Shown piece by piece: positions 23,254 through 31,621 of a stretch of DNA of 64,000 nucleotides. The notes beneath the pieces were generated by a model. The model saw only the letters and a list, made by a program, of their open reading frames with translations. It did no database searches and was not told where the DNA came from. The position numbers and the translations under genes are program-made. This stretch comes from Variovorax ginsengisoli (lineage in GTDB: Bacteria; Pseudomonadota; Gammaproteobacteria; Burkholderiales; Burkholderiaceae_C), in NCBI RefSeq assembly GCF_006438845.1, contig NZ_RCZJ01000002.1, forward strand, positions 199,145 to 263,144, given 5' to 3'. How positions within the stretch are numbered: the first letter of the stretch is position 1; the number at the start of each line of letters is the position of its first letter.

Positions 23254-23955
23254 TCAGCGCTCGGACGTCTGCAGAGTCGGGCGTCGCCCCGCACGCGCCT
23301 TCACCAGCCGCCGCGGCGTCGCCTGCTGCAAGGCGGCAACGAAAGCCGGGTCACCAACGGCCCAGCCTTGCAGCGTGGCCTCGGTGAGCAGCAACTGATC
23401 GCGGGTCGGAATGCCCTGGCGCACCAGATCCGTATAGGCCGCCTCGCGTGCGAAGGGCGTGTTCCCGAGGGTCCAGTAGAGCGGATGCGGGGATACGAAG
23501 CGATCGGTCCGAAGCCCCGCATAGTGCTGATGACTGGACCAGGCATGCTCGCGCGCCTCGACGACCAAGCCAGCGCGCACCGGATTCAGGTCCATGTAGA
23601 CCATGCAGGGCAGCAGGTAGCGCTCGGCATGCAGCACCGTGGCTCGGTAGCGCCCTTCCCACAAGGTGCCGCTGCGCCCGTGGCGGTCGTTGAAGCCCCT
23701 CACATAACTGCGCCCGACCGCCTGCATGAACTGCGGCAAGCCGTCGGCCGTGGTGGGCGTGACCAGCAGGTGGAAATGGTTGTCCATCAGCATGTAAGCG
23801 TGCAGCGCGACGCCGAAGCGTGGCGCCTGATCGGCCCAAAGCGAAAGCAAGCGCTCCCGGTCGCCCGTGTCGGCGACGATGGCCTGCCGATTGTTTCCGC
23901 GCTGGATCACGTGGTGCGGCAGACCGGGCAGCGACAGTCGAGGCAGGCGGGCCAT
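23254..23955 (-). CDS. REP-associated tyrosine (Y1/HUH) transposase
   Basis: A 233-residue single-strand DNA transposase of the IS200/RAYT superfamily. The HUH motif is D-N-H-F-H-L-L-V (His60, His62), and the catalytic Tyr is probably Tyr120 in V-Y-M-D-L-N-P-V-R-A-G-L-V. The N-terminal R-G-N-N-R-Q is typical. Full length with no frameshift, so probably functional when acquired. ATG 23955 lies 13 bp after the methyltransferase stop. It sits between that gene and the gltB promoter, all in the same direction. RAYTs are normally single-copy and associated with dispersed hairpin repeats; such repeats exist in this window. Confidence 0.88.
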   Translation of the reverse strand: MARLPRLSLPGLPHHVIQRGNNRQAIVADTGDRERLLSLWADQAPRFGVALHAYMLMDNHFHLLVTPTTADGLPQFMQAVGRSYVRGFNDRHGRSGTLWEGRYRATVLHAERYLLPCMVYMDLNPVRAGLVVEAREHAWSSHQHYAGLRTDRFVSPHPLYWTLGNTPFAREAAYTDLVRQGIPTRDQLLLTEATLQGWAVGDPAFVAALQQATPRRLVKARAGRRPTLQTSER

Positions 23956-23968
23956 GGTGGCACTCGGC

Positions 23969-24829
23969 TCAGTCGAGGCGGAAGCGCGTTTCCAGCAGCG
24001 ACGACAAACCGAACTCGGCCAGCAGGCTGCGCAACCGCTCGGCCGCACTTGCCTTCGCCTGGCCGTTGCGGCGCGCGATGATGAGTTCGTTCTTCATGCT
24101 GTGCTCCCAGCCCACCAGTTCGGTCACCGTGACCTGATAGCCCTGGGCCTCGAGGTAGAGGCAGCGCAGCACGTTGGTCAGTTGGCTGCCGATTTCTCGC
24201 GTGTGCAGCGGGTGGCGCCACAGCTCGGCCAGCGGCGTGCGCGACAGCGACAGCACCTTGGTCTGGCGCAGGCAGGCCGCGATCTCGGCCTGACAGCAGG
24301 GCACCAGCACCATGAAGCGCGCCTGCTTCGCCAGGCCGAAGGCGATGGCGTCGTCGGTGGCGGTGTCGCAGGCGTGGAGCGCGGTCACCACGTCGATCTG
24401 CGCAGGCAAATCGCTCGCGTGGGTCGACGCCGCCACGGTGAGGTTGAGGAAGGCCATGCGCTCGAAGCCGAGCTTCGCAGCGAGCACGCGCGACTTCTCG
24501 ATGAGCTCGGGGCGCGTCTCGATGCCGTAGACCCATCCGCCGGCCGTGGACTTGAAGAACAGGTCGTAGAGGATGAAGCCGAGGTAGGACTTGCCGGCGC
24601 CATGGTCGGCCAGGGTGGCGCGAGCGCCCTCCTCCGGCAGTTCGCGCAGCAGCTTCTCGATGAACTGGAACAGGTGGTAGACCTGCTTGAGCTTGCGGCG
24701 CGAGTCCTGGTTGAGCCGACCTTCGCGCGTGAGGATGTGCAGCTCTTTCAGCAATTCAATGGACTGGCCCGGCCGCAGTTCCTGCAGCACCTCGGCCTCG
24801 GCCTTGGCCGCCTTGTCGATCTTGCTCAT
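23969..24829 (-). CDS. SAM-dependent methyltransferase (Methyltransf_32-like)
   Basis: A 286-residue Rossmann-fold methyltransferase. The SAM-binding motif I is A-D-H-G-A-G-K-S-Y-L-G-F-I-L near residue 73. It is followed by Y-G-I-E-T-R-P-E-L, L-H-A-C-D-T-A-T-D near residue 145, and V-P-C-C-Q-A-E, the paired cysteines typical of PF13679 proteins. The substrate is unknown; RNA or protein are possible. Overlaps the DUF1415 gene by 4 bp. Confidence 0.75.
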   Translation of the reverse strand: MSKIDKAAKAEAEVLQELRPGQSIELLKELHILTREGRLNQDSRRKLKQVYHLFQFIEKLLRELPEEGARATLADHGAGKSYLGFILYDLFFKSTAGGWVYGIETRPELIEKSRVLAAKLGFERMAFLNLTVAASTHASDLPAQIDVVTALHACDTATDDAIAFGLAKQARFMVLVPCCQAEIAACLRQTKVLSLSRTPLAELWRHPLHTREIGSQLTNVLRCLYLEAQGYQVTVTELVGWEHSMKNELIIARRNGQAKASAAERLRSLLAEFGLSSLLETRFRLD

Positions 24830-25407
24830 CGGCTCGCTCCGCCGACGCCGACGTTCAGCGCGGCCCAGCCTGCACGACCCAAAGACTCGAGCGTCTCGAT
24901 GTTGCGCTCGAAGATCGCCTCGGCCTCCGGAAAAGCCTCTACCGCACGGTCGATGCTCTCTTCGCGCAGCAGGTGCAGCGTGGGGTACGGCGCGCGGTTG
25001 GTGGCGTTGCCGATGTCGTCGGCCTCGGTGCCGCCGAACTGGAAGCGCGGATGAAAGCTCGCCAACTGCAGCGTGCCCTCGAAACCGGCGCGTGCCAGCC
25101 GGCGCTCGGCGCGCGCGGTGAAGTCGTTGAAATCCAAGAAATCGGCCAAGGTATGGGGTGCCATCAAGAGGGTGGTGTCGCGCTCGGACGCGGGCCGATC
25201 GACCAGCGCCTGCGCTTCGGCCAGCAGCACGTCGAGCAGGCCGGCATCGTCATCGTCGCCGAGGTGCACGACGTAGTGGACCTGGCCCTTCACATGCACC
25301 GCCTTCGCGAACGGACACAGGTTCAGGCCGATCACCGCACGCTCGAGCCAGTGCCGCGTGTCCGCTTCGGCCTGGGCCGCCGAGATTGTCGCAGCCTTGC
25401 CGTTCAC
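24826..25407 (-). CDS. DUF1415 domain protein
   Basis: A 193-residue protein matching the DUF1415 family by the motifs V-I-G-L-N-L-C-P-F-A-K, L-D-F-N-D-F, F-H-P-R-F-Q-F-G-G-T and N-R-A-P-Y-P-T-L-H-L-L-R-E. Function unknown, cytoplasmic. The start is GTG 25407, overlapping the MFS stop as GTGA; the longer open frame above is a shadow of the MFS gene. Confidence 0.85.
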   Translation of the reverse strand: MNGKAATISAAQAEADTRHWLERAVIGLNLCPFAKAVHVKGQVHYVVHLGDDDDAGLLDVLLAEAQALVDRPASERDTTLLMAPHTLADFLDFNDFTARAERRLARAGFEGTLQLASFHPRFQFGGTEADDIGNATNRAPYPTLHLLREESIDRAVEAFPEAEAIFERNIETLESLGRAGWAALNVGVGGASR

Positions 25408-26684
25408 GCGTGTGCCCCCGACGCCGTGCGCCCGGGCACCAGCCGGCGGGCGAACCAGCCGCCCACCAAGGCGCACGCCAGCGTCACGACCCAGGTCCAC
25501 TGCCATCCGCCGGCGCGATGCGCGAGCCAGGCCACCACCGGCGGCGCCACGAACTGGCCCAGCGCCGAGGCCTGCTGCATCAGGCCGACAGTGGTGGCCA
25601 CGGTCGATGGCCCTGGCGCGACCCGGACAGCAAGGACGAAGAGCGTGGCCGGCACCACGCCGCCGCCGAAAGAGAACACACAGACGGCGACGTACCGCAG
25701 CACGGGCGGCAGGCCGGTCGCGAACACGCCGTCGCCCAACTGCGCGAAGGCAGCGAAGCCGCCTACTGCCATAGCAGCGAAGCCCCAGCCCAGCAGCCGT
25801 CCCGGTGCCATGCCGCGTTGTAGCAGGCGCCCGCCGAGCAGGTTGCCGCCGATGTTGGTCGCCGCGGCAACCGCGGTGAGCACTGCGCTCCAGCCGGCCG
25901 GCACGCCCGCTTCGGCATAGATGGCCGGCAGAAAGCCGATCACAGCCATCCACTGGGCCGAATACATGGCGAAGACCGCGGCCAGGCGCCAGGGGCCGCC
26001 CGCGCTCAGCGTGGTCCGCAGCCGAACCGGCCAGCGCTCGACGGGACCGGCGCCGGCGGCCATCCGGCGCGACGAATCCGGCGGCACGCTGGCGAGCACC
26101 CCGACGGCGGCGGCCGCCGACACAGCGGCCAGCGCCCCCCACCATGCAGCCCATCCCCACGCTGCGATCAGCGCCGGCCCGATCAACAGCGCCAGCGCCA
26201 CGCCGAACGGCATGTAGGCACCCCACAGGCCGAGGGCTGATTTCTCGCTGCCGGCGGCGACGGTCGCGCGGATCAATGCCGGCGCAGGCATGACGACCAG
26301 CAGAAAGCCCACGCCTTCGAGCGCGCGCAGGATCAACAGCCCCCTGACCGCGTGCATGGCCATCGGTGCGGAGGCGTCGATCGTCCCGATCGCGCCGCCA
26401 AGCAGGCTGGCGATCGTCAGGATCAGCAAGCCGATCAGCATGCTGCGGCGCAGGCCCAGCGTGTCGGCGGCGAGTCCGGCGGCCAGGCCCAAGGTCATGC
26501 CCGCCATCTGCACCAGCGACAACAAAAATCCCGCCTCGACCAGCCCGATGCCCAGCGAAGCCTGCAGCGCGGGCAAGGCCGGCGACAGCTTGCCCAGATG
26601 CAACGCCGCAGCGATGCCGGCGGCCACCACTGCCAGCGTCGCGATCGGCCAACCGGCCGGCGGAGTGGTGCCGCTGCTCGGCAT
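25404..26684 (-). CDS. Major facilitator superfamily transporter
   Basis: A 426-residue protein with about twelve hydrophobic segments. The loop 2-3 motif G-L-A-A-D-T-L-G-L-R-R-S is MFS-like. No substrate can be inferred; it resembles the CynX/YbfB-type groups only loosely. ATG 26684 is used; a GTG at 26690 overlapping the dNTPase stop (GTGA) is equally possible. Confidence 0.85.
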   Translation of the reverse strand: MPSSGTTPPAGWPIATLAVVAAGIAAALHLGKLSPALPALQASLGIGLVEAGFLLSLVQMAGMTLGLAAGLAADTLGLRRSMLIGLLILTIASLLGGAIGTIDASAPMAMHAVRGLLILRALEGVGFLLVVMPAPALIRATVAAGSEKSALGLWGAYMPFGVALALLIGPALIAAWGWAAWWGALAAVSAAAAVGVLASVPPDSSRRMAAGAGPVERWPVRLRTTLSAGGPWRLAAVFAMYSAQWMAVIGFLPAIYAEAGVPAGWSAVLTAVAAATNIGGNLLGGRLLQRGMAPGRLLGWGFAAMAVGGFAAFAQLGDGVFATGLPPVLRYVAVCVFSFGGGVVPATLFVLAVRVAPGPSTVATTVGLMQQASALGQFVAPPVVAWLAHRAGGWQWTWVVTLACALVGGWFARRLVPGRTASGAHA

Positions 26685-26686
26685 GG

Positions 26687-27817
26687 TCACGCGACCCAGA
26701 CGCGGCCGGTCAGGCGCTCGTGCTCGCGCATTGCGAAGCGGTCGGTCATGCCGGCGATGTAGTCGGCCACGGCCCGCGGCGCGTCGGCCCGGCAGGCGAA
26801 GGATTCCGGCATCTCCGCGGGATGCGCGACGTACGCGTCGAAGAGCTCGCGCACCACCGTCTGCGCTTGGCCGGTGGTCTGCATGACCTGCGGATGTCGG
26901 TACAGGTTGGCAAAGAGAAAGCGCTTGAGCTCGGTCGACTGCGTGCGCATCGCGCCGCTGAAGAGCACCAGCGGGCCGGCCCTGCGCGCGGCGTCGGCAT
27001 CGGCCGGCGCCGCGGCATCGATGGCCGCCTGCGTGGCGTCGATCACGTCGTAGACCTGCGCGCTCAGCATCCGCCGGATGGTTTCGTACAGCACGCGCCG
27101 ACCGGTCAGTGTGGGGTGCTCCGCCATCGCTTCGGTGCGGTAGCGCTGGAAAAGCTCGACATCGGCCAACTGGTCGATGCCGATCAGGCCGGAGCGCACA
27201 CCGTCGTCGATGTCGTGCGCGTTGTAGGCAATCTCGTCGGCCAGGTTGCACAACTGGGCTTCCAGACTCGGCTGCGTGCGCTCGAGAAAGCGCCGGCCCA
27301 CGCCGCCAGGTTCGGCGGCCTCGATGCGCTCGGCATTGCTGCGAGAGCAATGTTTGAGGATGCCTTCGCGCGTCTCGAAACTGAGGTTGAGGCCGTCGTA
27401 CTGCGGGTAGCGGTGCTCGAGCGCGTCGACCACCCGCAGGCTCTGCAGGTTGTGCTCGAAGCCGCCGTGGTCTGCCATGCAGGCATCGAGCGCGTCCTGC
27501 CCGGCATGCCCGAACGGTGTGTGGCCCAGGTCATGGGCCAGCGCGATGGCCTCGACCAGATCCTCGTTGAGCTTGAGCGCCCGGGCGATCGAACGCGCGA
27601 GCTGCGCGACCTCGAGCGAATGCGTGAGGCGCGTTCGAAACAGGTCGCCCTCGTGGTTGAGGAAGACCTGCGTCTTGTAGACCAGGCGTCGGAACGCCGT
27701 GGAATGGACGATGCGGTCGCGGTCGCGCTGGAACACATCGCGCGTCGGCGCAGGCGGCTCCGGGTGGCGCCGTCCACGCGATGCAGTGGGAAGGCTGGCG
27801 TAGGGCGAAAGACTCAT
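26687..27817 (-). CDS. dgt: Deoxyguanosinetriphosphate triphosphohydrolase-like HD protein
   Basis: A 376-residue HD-domain dNTP triphosphohydrolase, which hydrolyses dNTPs to deoxynucleoside and triphosphate. Metal ligands are in T-H-S-L-E-V, A-H-D-L-G-H-T-P-F-G-H and N-L-A-D-E-I-A-Y-N-A-H-D. Start ATG 27817 (M-S-L-S-P-Y-A); an ATG seven codons upstream is possible. Adjacent to aroB, a common neighbour in beta- and gammaproteobacteria. Confidence 0.9.
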   Translation of the reverse strand: MSLSPYASLPTASRGRRHPEPPAPTRDVFQRDRDRIVHSTAFRRLVYKTQVFLNHEGDLFRTRLTHSLEVAQLARSIARALKLNEDLVEAIALAHDLGHTPFGHAGQDALDACMADHGGFEHNLQSLRVVDALEHRYPQYDGLNLSFETREGILKHCSRSNAERIEAAEPGGVGRRFLERTQPSLEAQLCNLADEIAYNAHDIDDGVRSGLIGIDQLADVELFQRYRTEAMAEHPTLTGRRVLYETIRRMLSAQVYDVIDATQAAIDAAAPADADAARRAGPLVLFSGAMRTQSTELKRFLFANLYRHPQVMQTTGQAQTVVRELFDAYVAHPAEMPESFACRADAPRAVADYIAGMTDRFAMREHERLTGRVWVA

Positions 27818-27860
27818 CGCGTTTTCCGCGCAGTGCACGCGGCGATGAAAGCCGGCCGCA

Positions 27861-29003
27861 TCACGCGCCGCCGCACTGCACCAAAACCTCGCGCACCATC
27901 GCTTCAGGTGCGCTGCGCATCACGGCCGAACCTGGACGGTCGATGACCACGAAACGAATCTCGCCCGCCTCCGACTTCTTGTCGATGCGCATCAGTTCCA
28001 GATAGCGCTCGGCACCGAGCCGCGGAGCGACCACGGGCAGGCCGGCGCGAGCGATCAAGGTCGTCAGGCGCTGCACGAAGGCCGCGTCGACGCCGCCAAG
28101 ACGCTGCGACAGATGCGCGGCCATCACCATGCCGCAACCGACCGCCTCGCCATGCAGCCACTCGCCATAGCCGAGGCCCGATTCGATCGCATGGCCGAAG
28201 GTGTGGCCGAAATTGAGGATGGCCCGAATGCCGGTTTCGCGCTCGTCCTGGCCCACCACCTCGGCCTTGATTTCGCAACTGCGCTTGACGGCATGTGCCA
28301 GCGCGGCGGGCTCACGCGCTGACAGCGCGTCCAGGTTCGCTTCGATCCAGTCGAAAAACGCCATGTCGTAGATCGGGCCGTACTTGATGACCTCCGCCAA
28401 GCCCGCGCTCAGCTCGCGCGGCGGCAGCGTCGACAGCGTCGCCAGGTCGCACAGCACCAGCTGCGGCTGATAGAACGCGCCGATCATGTTCTTGCCCAGC
28501 GGATGGTTGATGGCCGTCTTGCCCCCTACCGAGGAATCGACCTGGGCCAAAAGCGTGGTCGGCACCTGCACGAAAGGCACGCCACGCATGTAGCTCGCCG
28601 CGGCAAAGCCGGTCATGTCGCCGACCACGCCGCCGCCCAATGCGAAGAGCACGGTCTTGCGGTCGGCGCCATGGCCGAGCAAAGCATCGAAAATCAGATT
28701 GAGCGTCGGCCAGTCTTTATGGACCTCGCCGTCGGGCAGTTCCAGCGTGTGCACGCTACGAAAACGTACGGCCAGAGCCTTTTGGAGCGCGGCGGCGTAA
28801 AGCGGCGAAACCGTAGTATTTGTGACTATCAACGCCGCCGAGGCTGTCGGCACAGCTTCGAAGCTTGTCGGATCGTCGAGCAAGCCTGCGCCAATCAGGA
28901 TCGGATAGCTGCGATCGCCGAGGTCGATGTCGACGCGTTCAAGGGGCTTGGCGGGAGCGGATGAGCAGACGGATGGCTGTGCTGACAATTCGGGCGATGG
29001 CAT
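27861..29003 (-). CDS. aroB: 3-dehydroquinate synthase AroB
   Basis: Second step of the shikimate pathway. 380 residues. NAD-binding region D-G-E-V-H-K then [13 protein letters not shown], and zinc ligands in [11 protein letters not shown] and W-L-H-G-E-A-V. The first about 20 residues are low complexity. Follows aroK by 24 bp. Confidence 0.97.
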   Translation of the reverse strand: MPSPELSAQPSVCSSAPAKPLERVDIDLGDRSYPILIGAGLLDDPTSFEAVPTASAALIVTNTTVSPLYAAALQKALAVRFRSVHTLELPDGEVHKDWPTLNLIFDALLGHGADRKTVLFALGGGVVGDMTGFAAASYMRGVPFVQVPTTLLAQVDSSVGGKTAINHPLGKNMIGAFYQPQLVLCDLATLSTLPPRELSAGLAEVIKYGPIYDMAFFDWIEANLDALSAREPAALAHAVKRSCEIKAEVVGQDERETGIRAILNFGHTFGHAIESGLGYGEWLHGEAVGCGMVMAAHLSQRLGGVDAAFVQRLTTLIARAGLPVVAPRLGAERYLELMRIDKKSEAGEIRFVVIDRPGSAVMRSAPEAMVREVLVQCGGA

Positions 29004-29027
29004 GGCCGCGAGTTTAGGACACGCTGC

Positions 29028-29582
29028 TCAGCCGGCGGGCTTGGCCTGCGGTGGCGAAACATCTGCAGGAATAACTTCAGCAAGCTCCAGCTGCGTCACG
29101 ATCGTGTTGACCAACGTAACGAGCGATGGTCGCCCGGTGTCGACGATCGTGTGCGCCGTCTGGCGGTACAGCGGATCACGCTGGGCATGCAAATCCCGCA
29201 ACCGCGCCAACGGATCGTCCACCTGCAACAGCGGGCGCTTAACGTCATGCCGAAGCCTGCGGTAAAGATCTTCCGGCGACGAGCGCAGGTAGATCACGTG
29301 AGCGCCCACCTGCAGCACCCGTCGGTTGGCATCGCGCAAGACGGCGCCTCCCCCCGTCGCCACCACGCCGCGGGGGATCGACGCAAGTTCTGCAACCACC
29401 TGCTGTTCGATATCGCGAAATCTCGACTCGCCTTCTCTCTCGAAATACTCACGAATCGCACACCCGAGGCGTTGCTCGATGACGACGTCGGAATCGAAAA
29501 ACGGCAAATCCAGCCGTTGCGCCAACCGACGTCCAACGCTGGATTTGCCTGAGCCGGGAAGGCCGACAAGTACAAGGTTCAA
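29028..29582 (-). CDS. aroK: Shikimate kinase AroK
   Basis: Phosphorylates shikimate. 184 residues. Walker A is G-L-P-G-S-G-K-S-S-V-G; shikimate contacts are F-D-S-D near residue 33 and G-G-G-A near residue 80. The likely start is TTG 29582 (L-N-L-V-L-V-G-L-P), overlapping the stop of the upstream lipoprotein gene as TTGA. The same rare start arrangement occurs at hisG. C-terminal about 10 residues are Pro/Ala-rich. Confidence 0.94.
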   Translation of the reverse strand: MNLVLVGLPGSGKSSVGRRLAQRLDLPFFDSDVVIEQRLGCAIREYFEREGESRFRDIEQQVVAELASIPRGVVATGGGAVLRDANRRVLQVGAHVIYLRSSPEDLYRRLRHDVKRPLLQVDDPLARLRDLHAQRDPLYRQTAHTIVDTGRPSLVTLVNTIVTQLELAEVIPADVSPPQAKPAG

Positions 29583-31591
29583 GGTAGATTGAATAGCTTC
29601 TCTGTCACCAGTCCGCTGGGAACCGTCACCGAAACTTTTACGCTGTCCCCAGCGGCGCAATCCTTGAGACTTGCAAGATGCAGCGTTCTCAGGTCTTCCA
29701 ATGGAGAGCCAGGCTGTGGCGCCACGTCTGCGACTGTACTTCCTGAAAAATCGTTCACTGAACAACTGATGTTGTTACCCGGGGAATTGTCGATCGGCGT
29801 CACGGCAACCAACGTTCCAGCAGGCATTGGCAATAGCGCGAGCCCTACTCCGCTGCTTCCGAGCTTGAACTCGAAGACGGATGCGGTCTGCTGCACTACT
29901 TCAAGTTGGGGTGACGTGGCGGCGAAGAGTAAAACCGCCTGCTGCCGAACAGTGGTCGACAGCGCTGCGGTATCGCACGTGCCGCCGCGTGACGGGAAGG
30001 CGCCGTTCGTCTGCGAAGGACAGGCCCCTTGGACCGCGCGTGCAAACACAAACGCATCTTTGGAAGAGTCGTAAAGACGATCTTCATCATCGTCGCGATA
30101 GGCATCACCCAGCTGAATCAACGTATCTGTACCGGGATCGTATCGATTATTGCCGTTGTTATCGACGTAATCCTTCGTGCCTTCCAGATAGGCAAGTACT
30201 GAAACTCGACCGTTTACGGGCCTAGGATTCTGAGTTTGAAAATTCACAGAGCAAGATGAAATCTGCCCAACGGTCGCGGTTGCACAACTCGATCCAACTT
30301 GGCCGCCTTCTGCAGTGAAATTCACCACGGTGCCGTCCACCACAGCATTGCCTTGCCGGTCAGCAACCCGGACCGTCAGCGTGGTCGCCGTCCCGTCACG
30401 CACGGCGCCCTCCAAGCTGAACTTACTGACCGAGAGACTCATGAATTTTTGCGATGGTGGGCCCGACGCCACGGTCAAATTCTGCGATTCCGCAAAAACC
30501 GTGCTGCTTGAAGCCAAAGCTGCCCTGACCTTCAATGGCCCCGGCACAGTTCCTGAAGACACTGTCACGGCGACAAGGCCATCGGAATCCGTCGTTCCTG
30601 TCAGTTGGCTGAGCGTCACGCCTATTGGCGTTTGTACCAAAGTGAAGTTCACCGTTTGGTTCGACAGCGGCGTGTTGACTGAGGACAGAACCTTGTAGGT
30701 CAGAAGTGACTGCTCAGGATTTCCCGCCCCAGCTACATATATCTGCGGAAGAGAGGCGCCCACGAAGGTCACCGCCGTCGCGGTCGGCGCAGCAACGGTC
30801 ACCGAGGTATTGACGGATGTCGCCCCTGCAGTAGTCGCCGCAATCGTCACGGGACCGCTACACAAATTTCCGGCGCCGTTGACAGCGGAATAAGTCGCAG
30901 TGGCAATTCCACTTCCATTGGTCGATACCGTCGTGCCAGTGTCTATGCCATTGATACGACCGCACGTTGCAGTGAACGCAATGTTCGCCGGTTGTGCCGT
31001 GAGTGGACTACCAGCGATCAAAGCATTGACAGTCAACGTCGTGCTGCCACCCGACACAAGGCTGGTGCTCGACGCAGTCAGCGCGGACAACGACAGGTTA
31101 GGCGAAGTGATCGAAAAATCCGTGGTTCCTGTGACGGTGGCCGTACCCAACGTTGCCGTTGCCGTGAGCGTCGTCGCGCCGGCGGCAGTCAACGACGCGG
31201 GCACGATTGCAACTTCTGCCACACCCGCGGAACTGGTTAGTGCCGTCGTTGGTGAAAGGCTGGCAAATGAAGTATCGGGAAGAGTGAACGAAACGGTTCG
31301 GCCAGCAACTGCAGTACCGCTCGCATCGCGCAGCGAGGCTCTTGCAACGAAGCTTCCGCCCAGTCCGATGTTCTTCGATACCGCTCCATCAGCTCCGTAG
31401 ATTGCCAAGGTCAACGATGGGGTAGCAACGGGCGGCGTCGGAGTTTCGGGCGTGCCACTTCCGCCGCCGCTACTGCCGCTACCGCCACCGGCCGTGCTGG
31501 GCACTGATGGACTTCCTCCACCGCCTCCACAGCCGGCCAATACCAAGGCTAATCCCACCGCGTAAAGCCCGATCGAAAATTTTTTCCGCAT
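29579..31591 (-). CDS. Ig-like (Big_1-type) repeat lipoprotein in the pil-aro locus
   Basis: About 670 residues. The lipoprotein signal has L-V-L-A-G-C near residue 23, then a Gly/Ser/Pro/Thr linker. Several bacterial Ig-like repeats follow (strand motifs such as T-V-S-F-T-L-P, T-L-T-V-N-A-L-I, Q-T-V-N-F-T-L, T-V-V-N-F-T-A-E-G). Near residues 475-510 two acidic loops, D-N-N-G-N-N-R-Y-D-P-G-T-D and D-D-D-E-D-R-L-Y-D-S-S-K-D, look like calcium-binding loops. Base composition looks less GC-rich than the neighbours. It starts 30 bp after pilQ and is coupled to aroK, so it is probably co-transcribed with pilus genes. Possible roles are surface adhesin or secretin/pilus accessory; not shown by sequence. 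Confidence 0.75.
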   Translation of the reverse strand: MRKKFSIGLYAVGLALVLAGCGGGGGSPSVPSTAGGGSGSSGGGSGTPETPTPPVATPSLTLAIYGADGAVSKNIGLGGSFVARASLRDASGTAVAGRTVSFTLPDTSFASLSPTTALTSSAGVAEVAIVPASLTAAGATTLTATATLGTATVTGTTDFSITSPNLSLSALTASSTSLVSGGSTTLTVNALIAGSPLTAQPANIAFTATCGRINGIDTGTTVSTNGSGIATATYSAVNGAGNLCSGPVTIAATTAGATSVNTSVTVAAPTATAVTFVGASLPQIYVAGAGNPEQSLLTYKVLSSVNTPLSNQTVNFTLVQTPIGVTLSQLTGTTDSDGLVAVTVSSGTVPGPLKVRAALASSSTVFAESQNLTVASGPPSQKFMSLSVSKFSLEGAVRDGTATTLTVRVADRQGNAVVDGTVVNFTAEGGQVGSSCATATVGQISSCSVNFQTQNPRPVNGRVSVLAYLEGTKDYVDNNGNNRYDPGTDTLIQLGDAYRDDDEDRLYDSSKDAFVFARAVQGACPSQTNGAFPSRGGTCDTAALSTTVRQQAVLLFAATSPQLEVVQQTASVFEFKLGSSGVGLALLPMPAGTLVAVTPIDNSPGNNISCSVNDFSGSTVADVAPQPGSPLEDLRTLHLASLKDCAAGDSVKVSVTVPSGLVTEKLFNLP

Positions 31592-31621
31592 TTTTGTTCC
31601 TACTACTCTTGAAGCTGGCAT

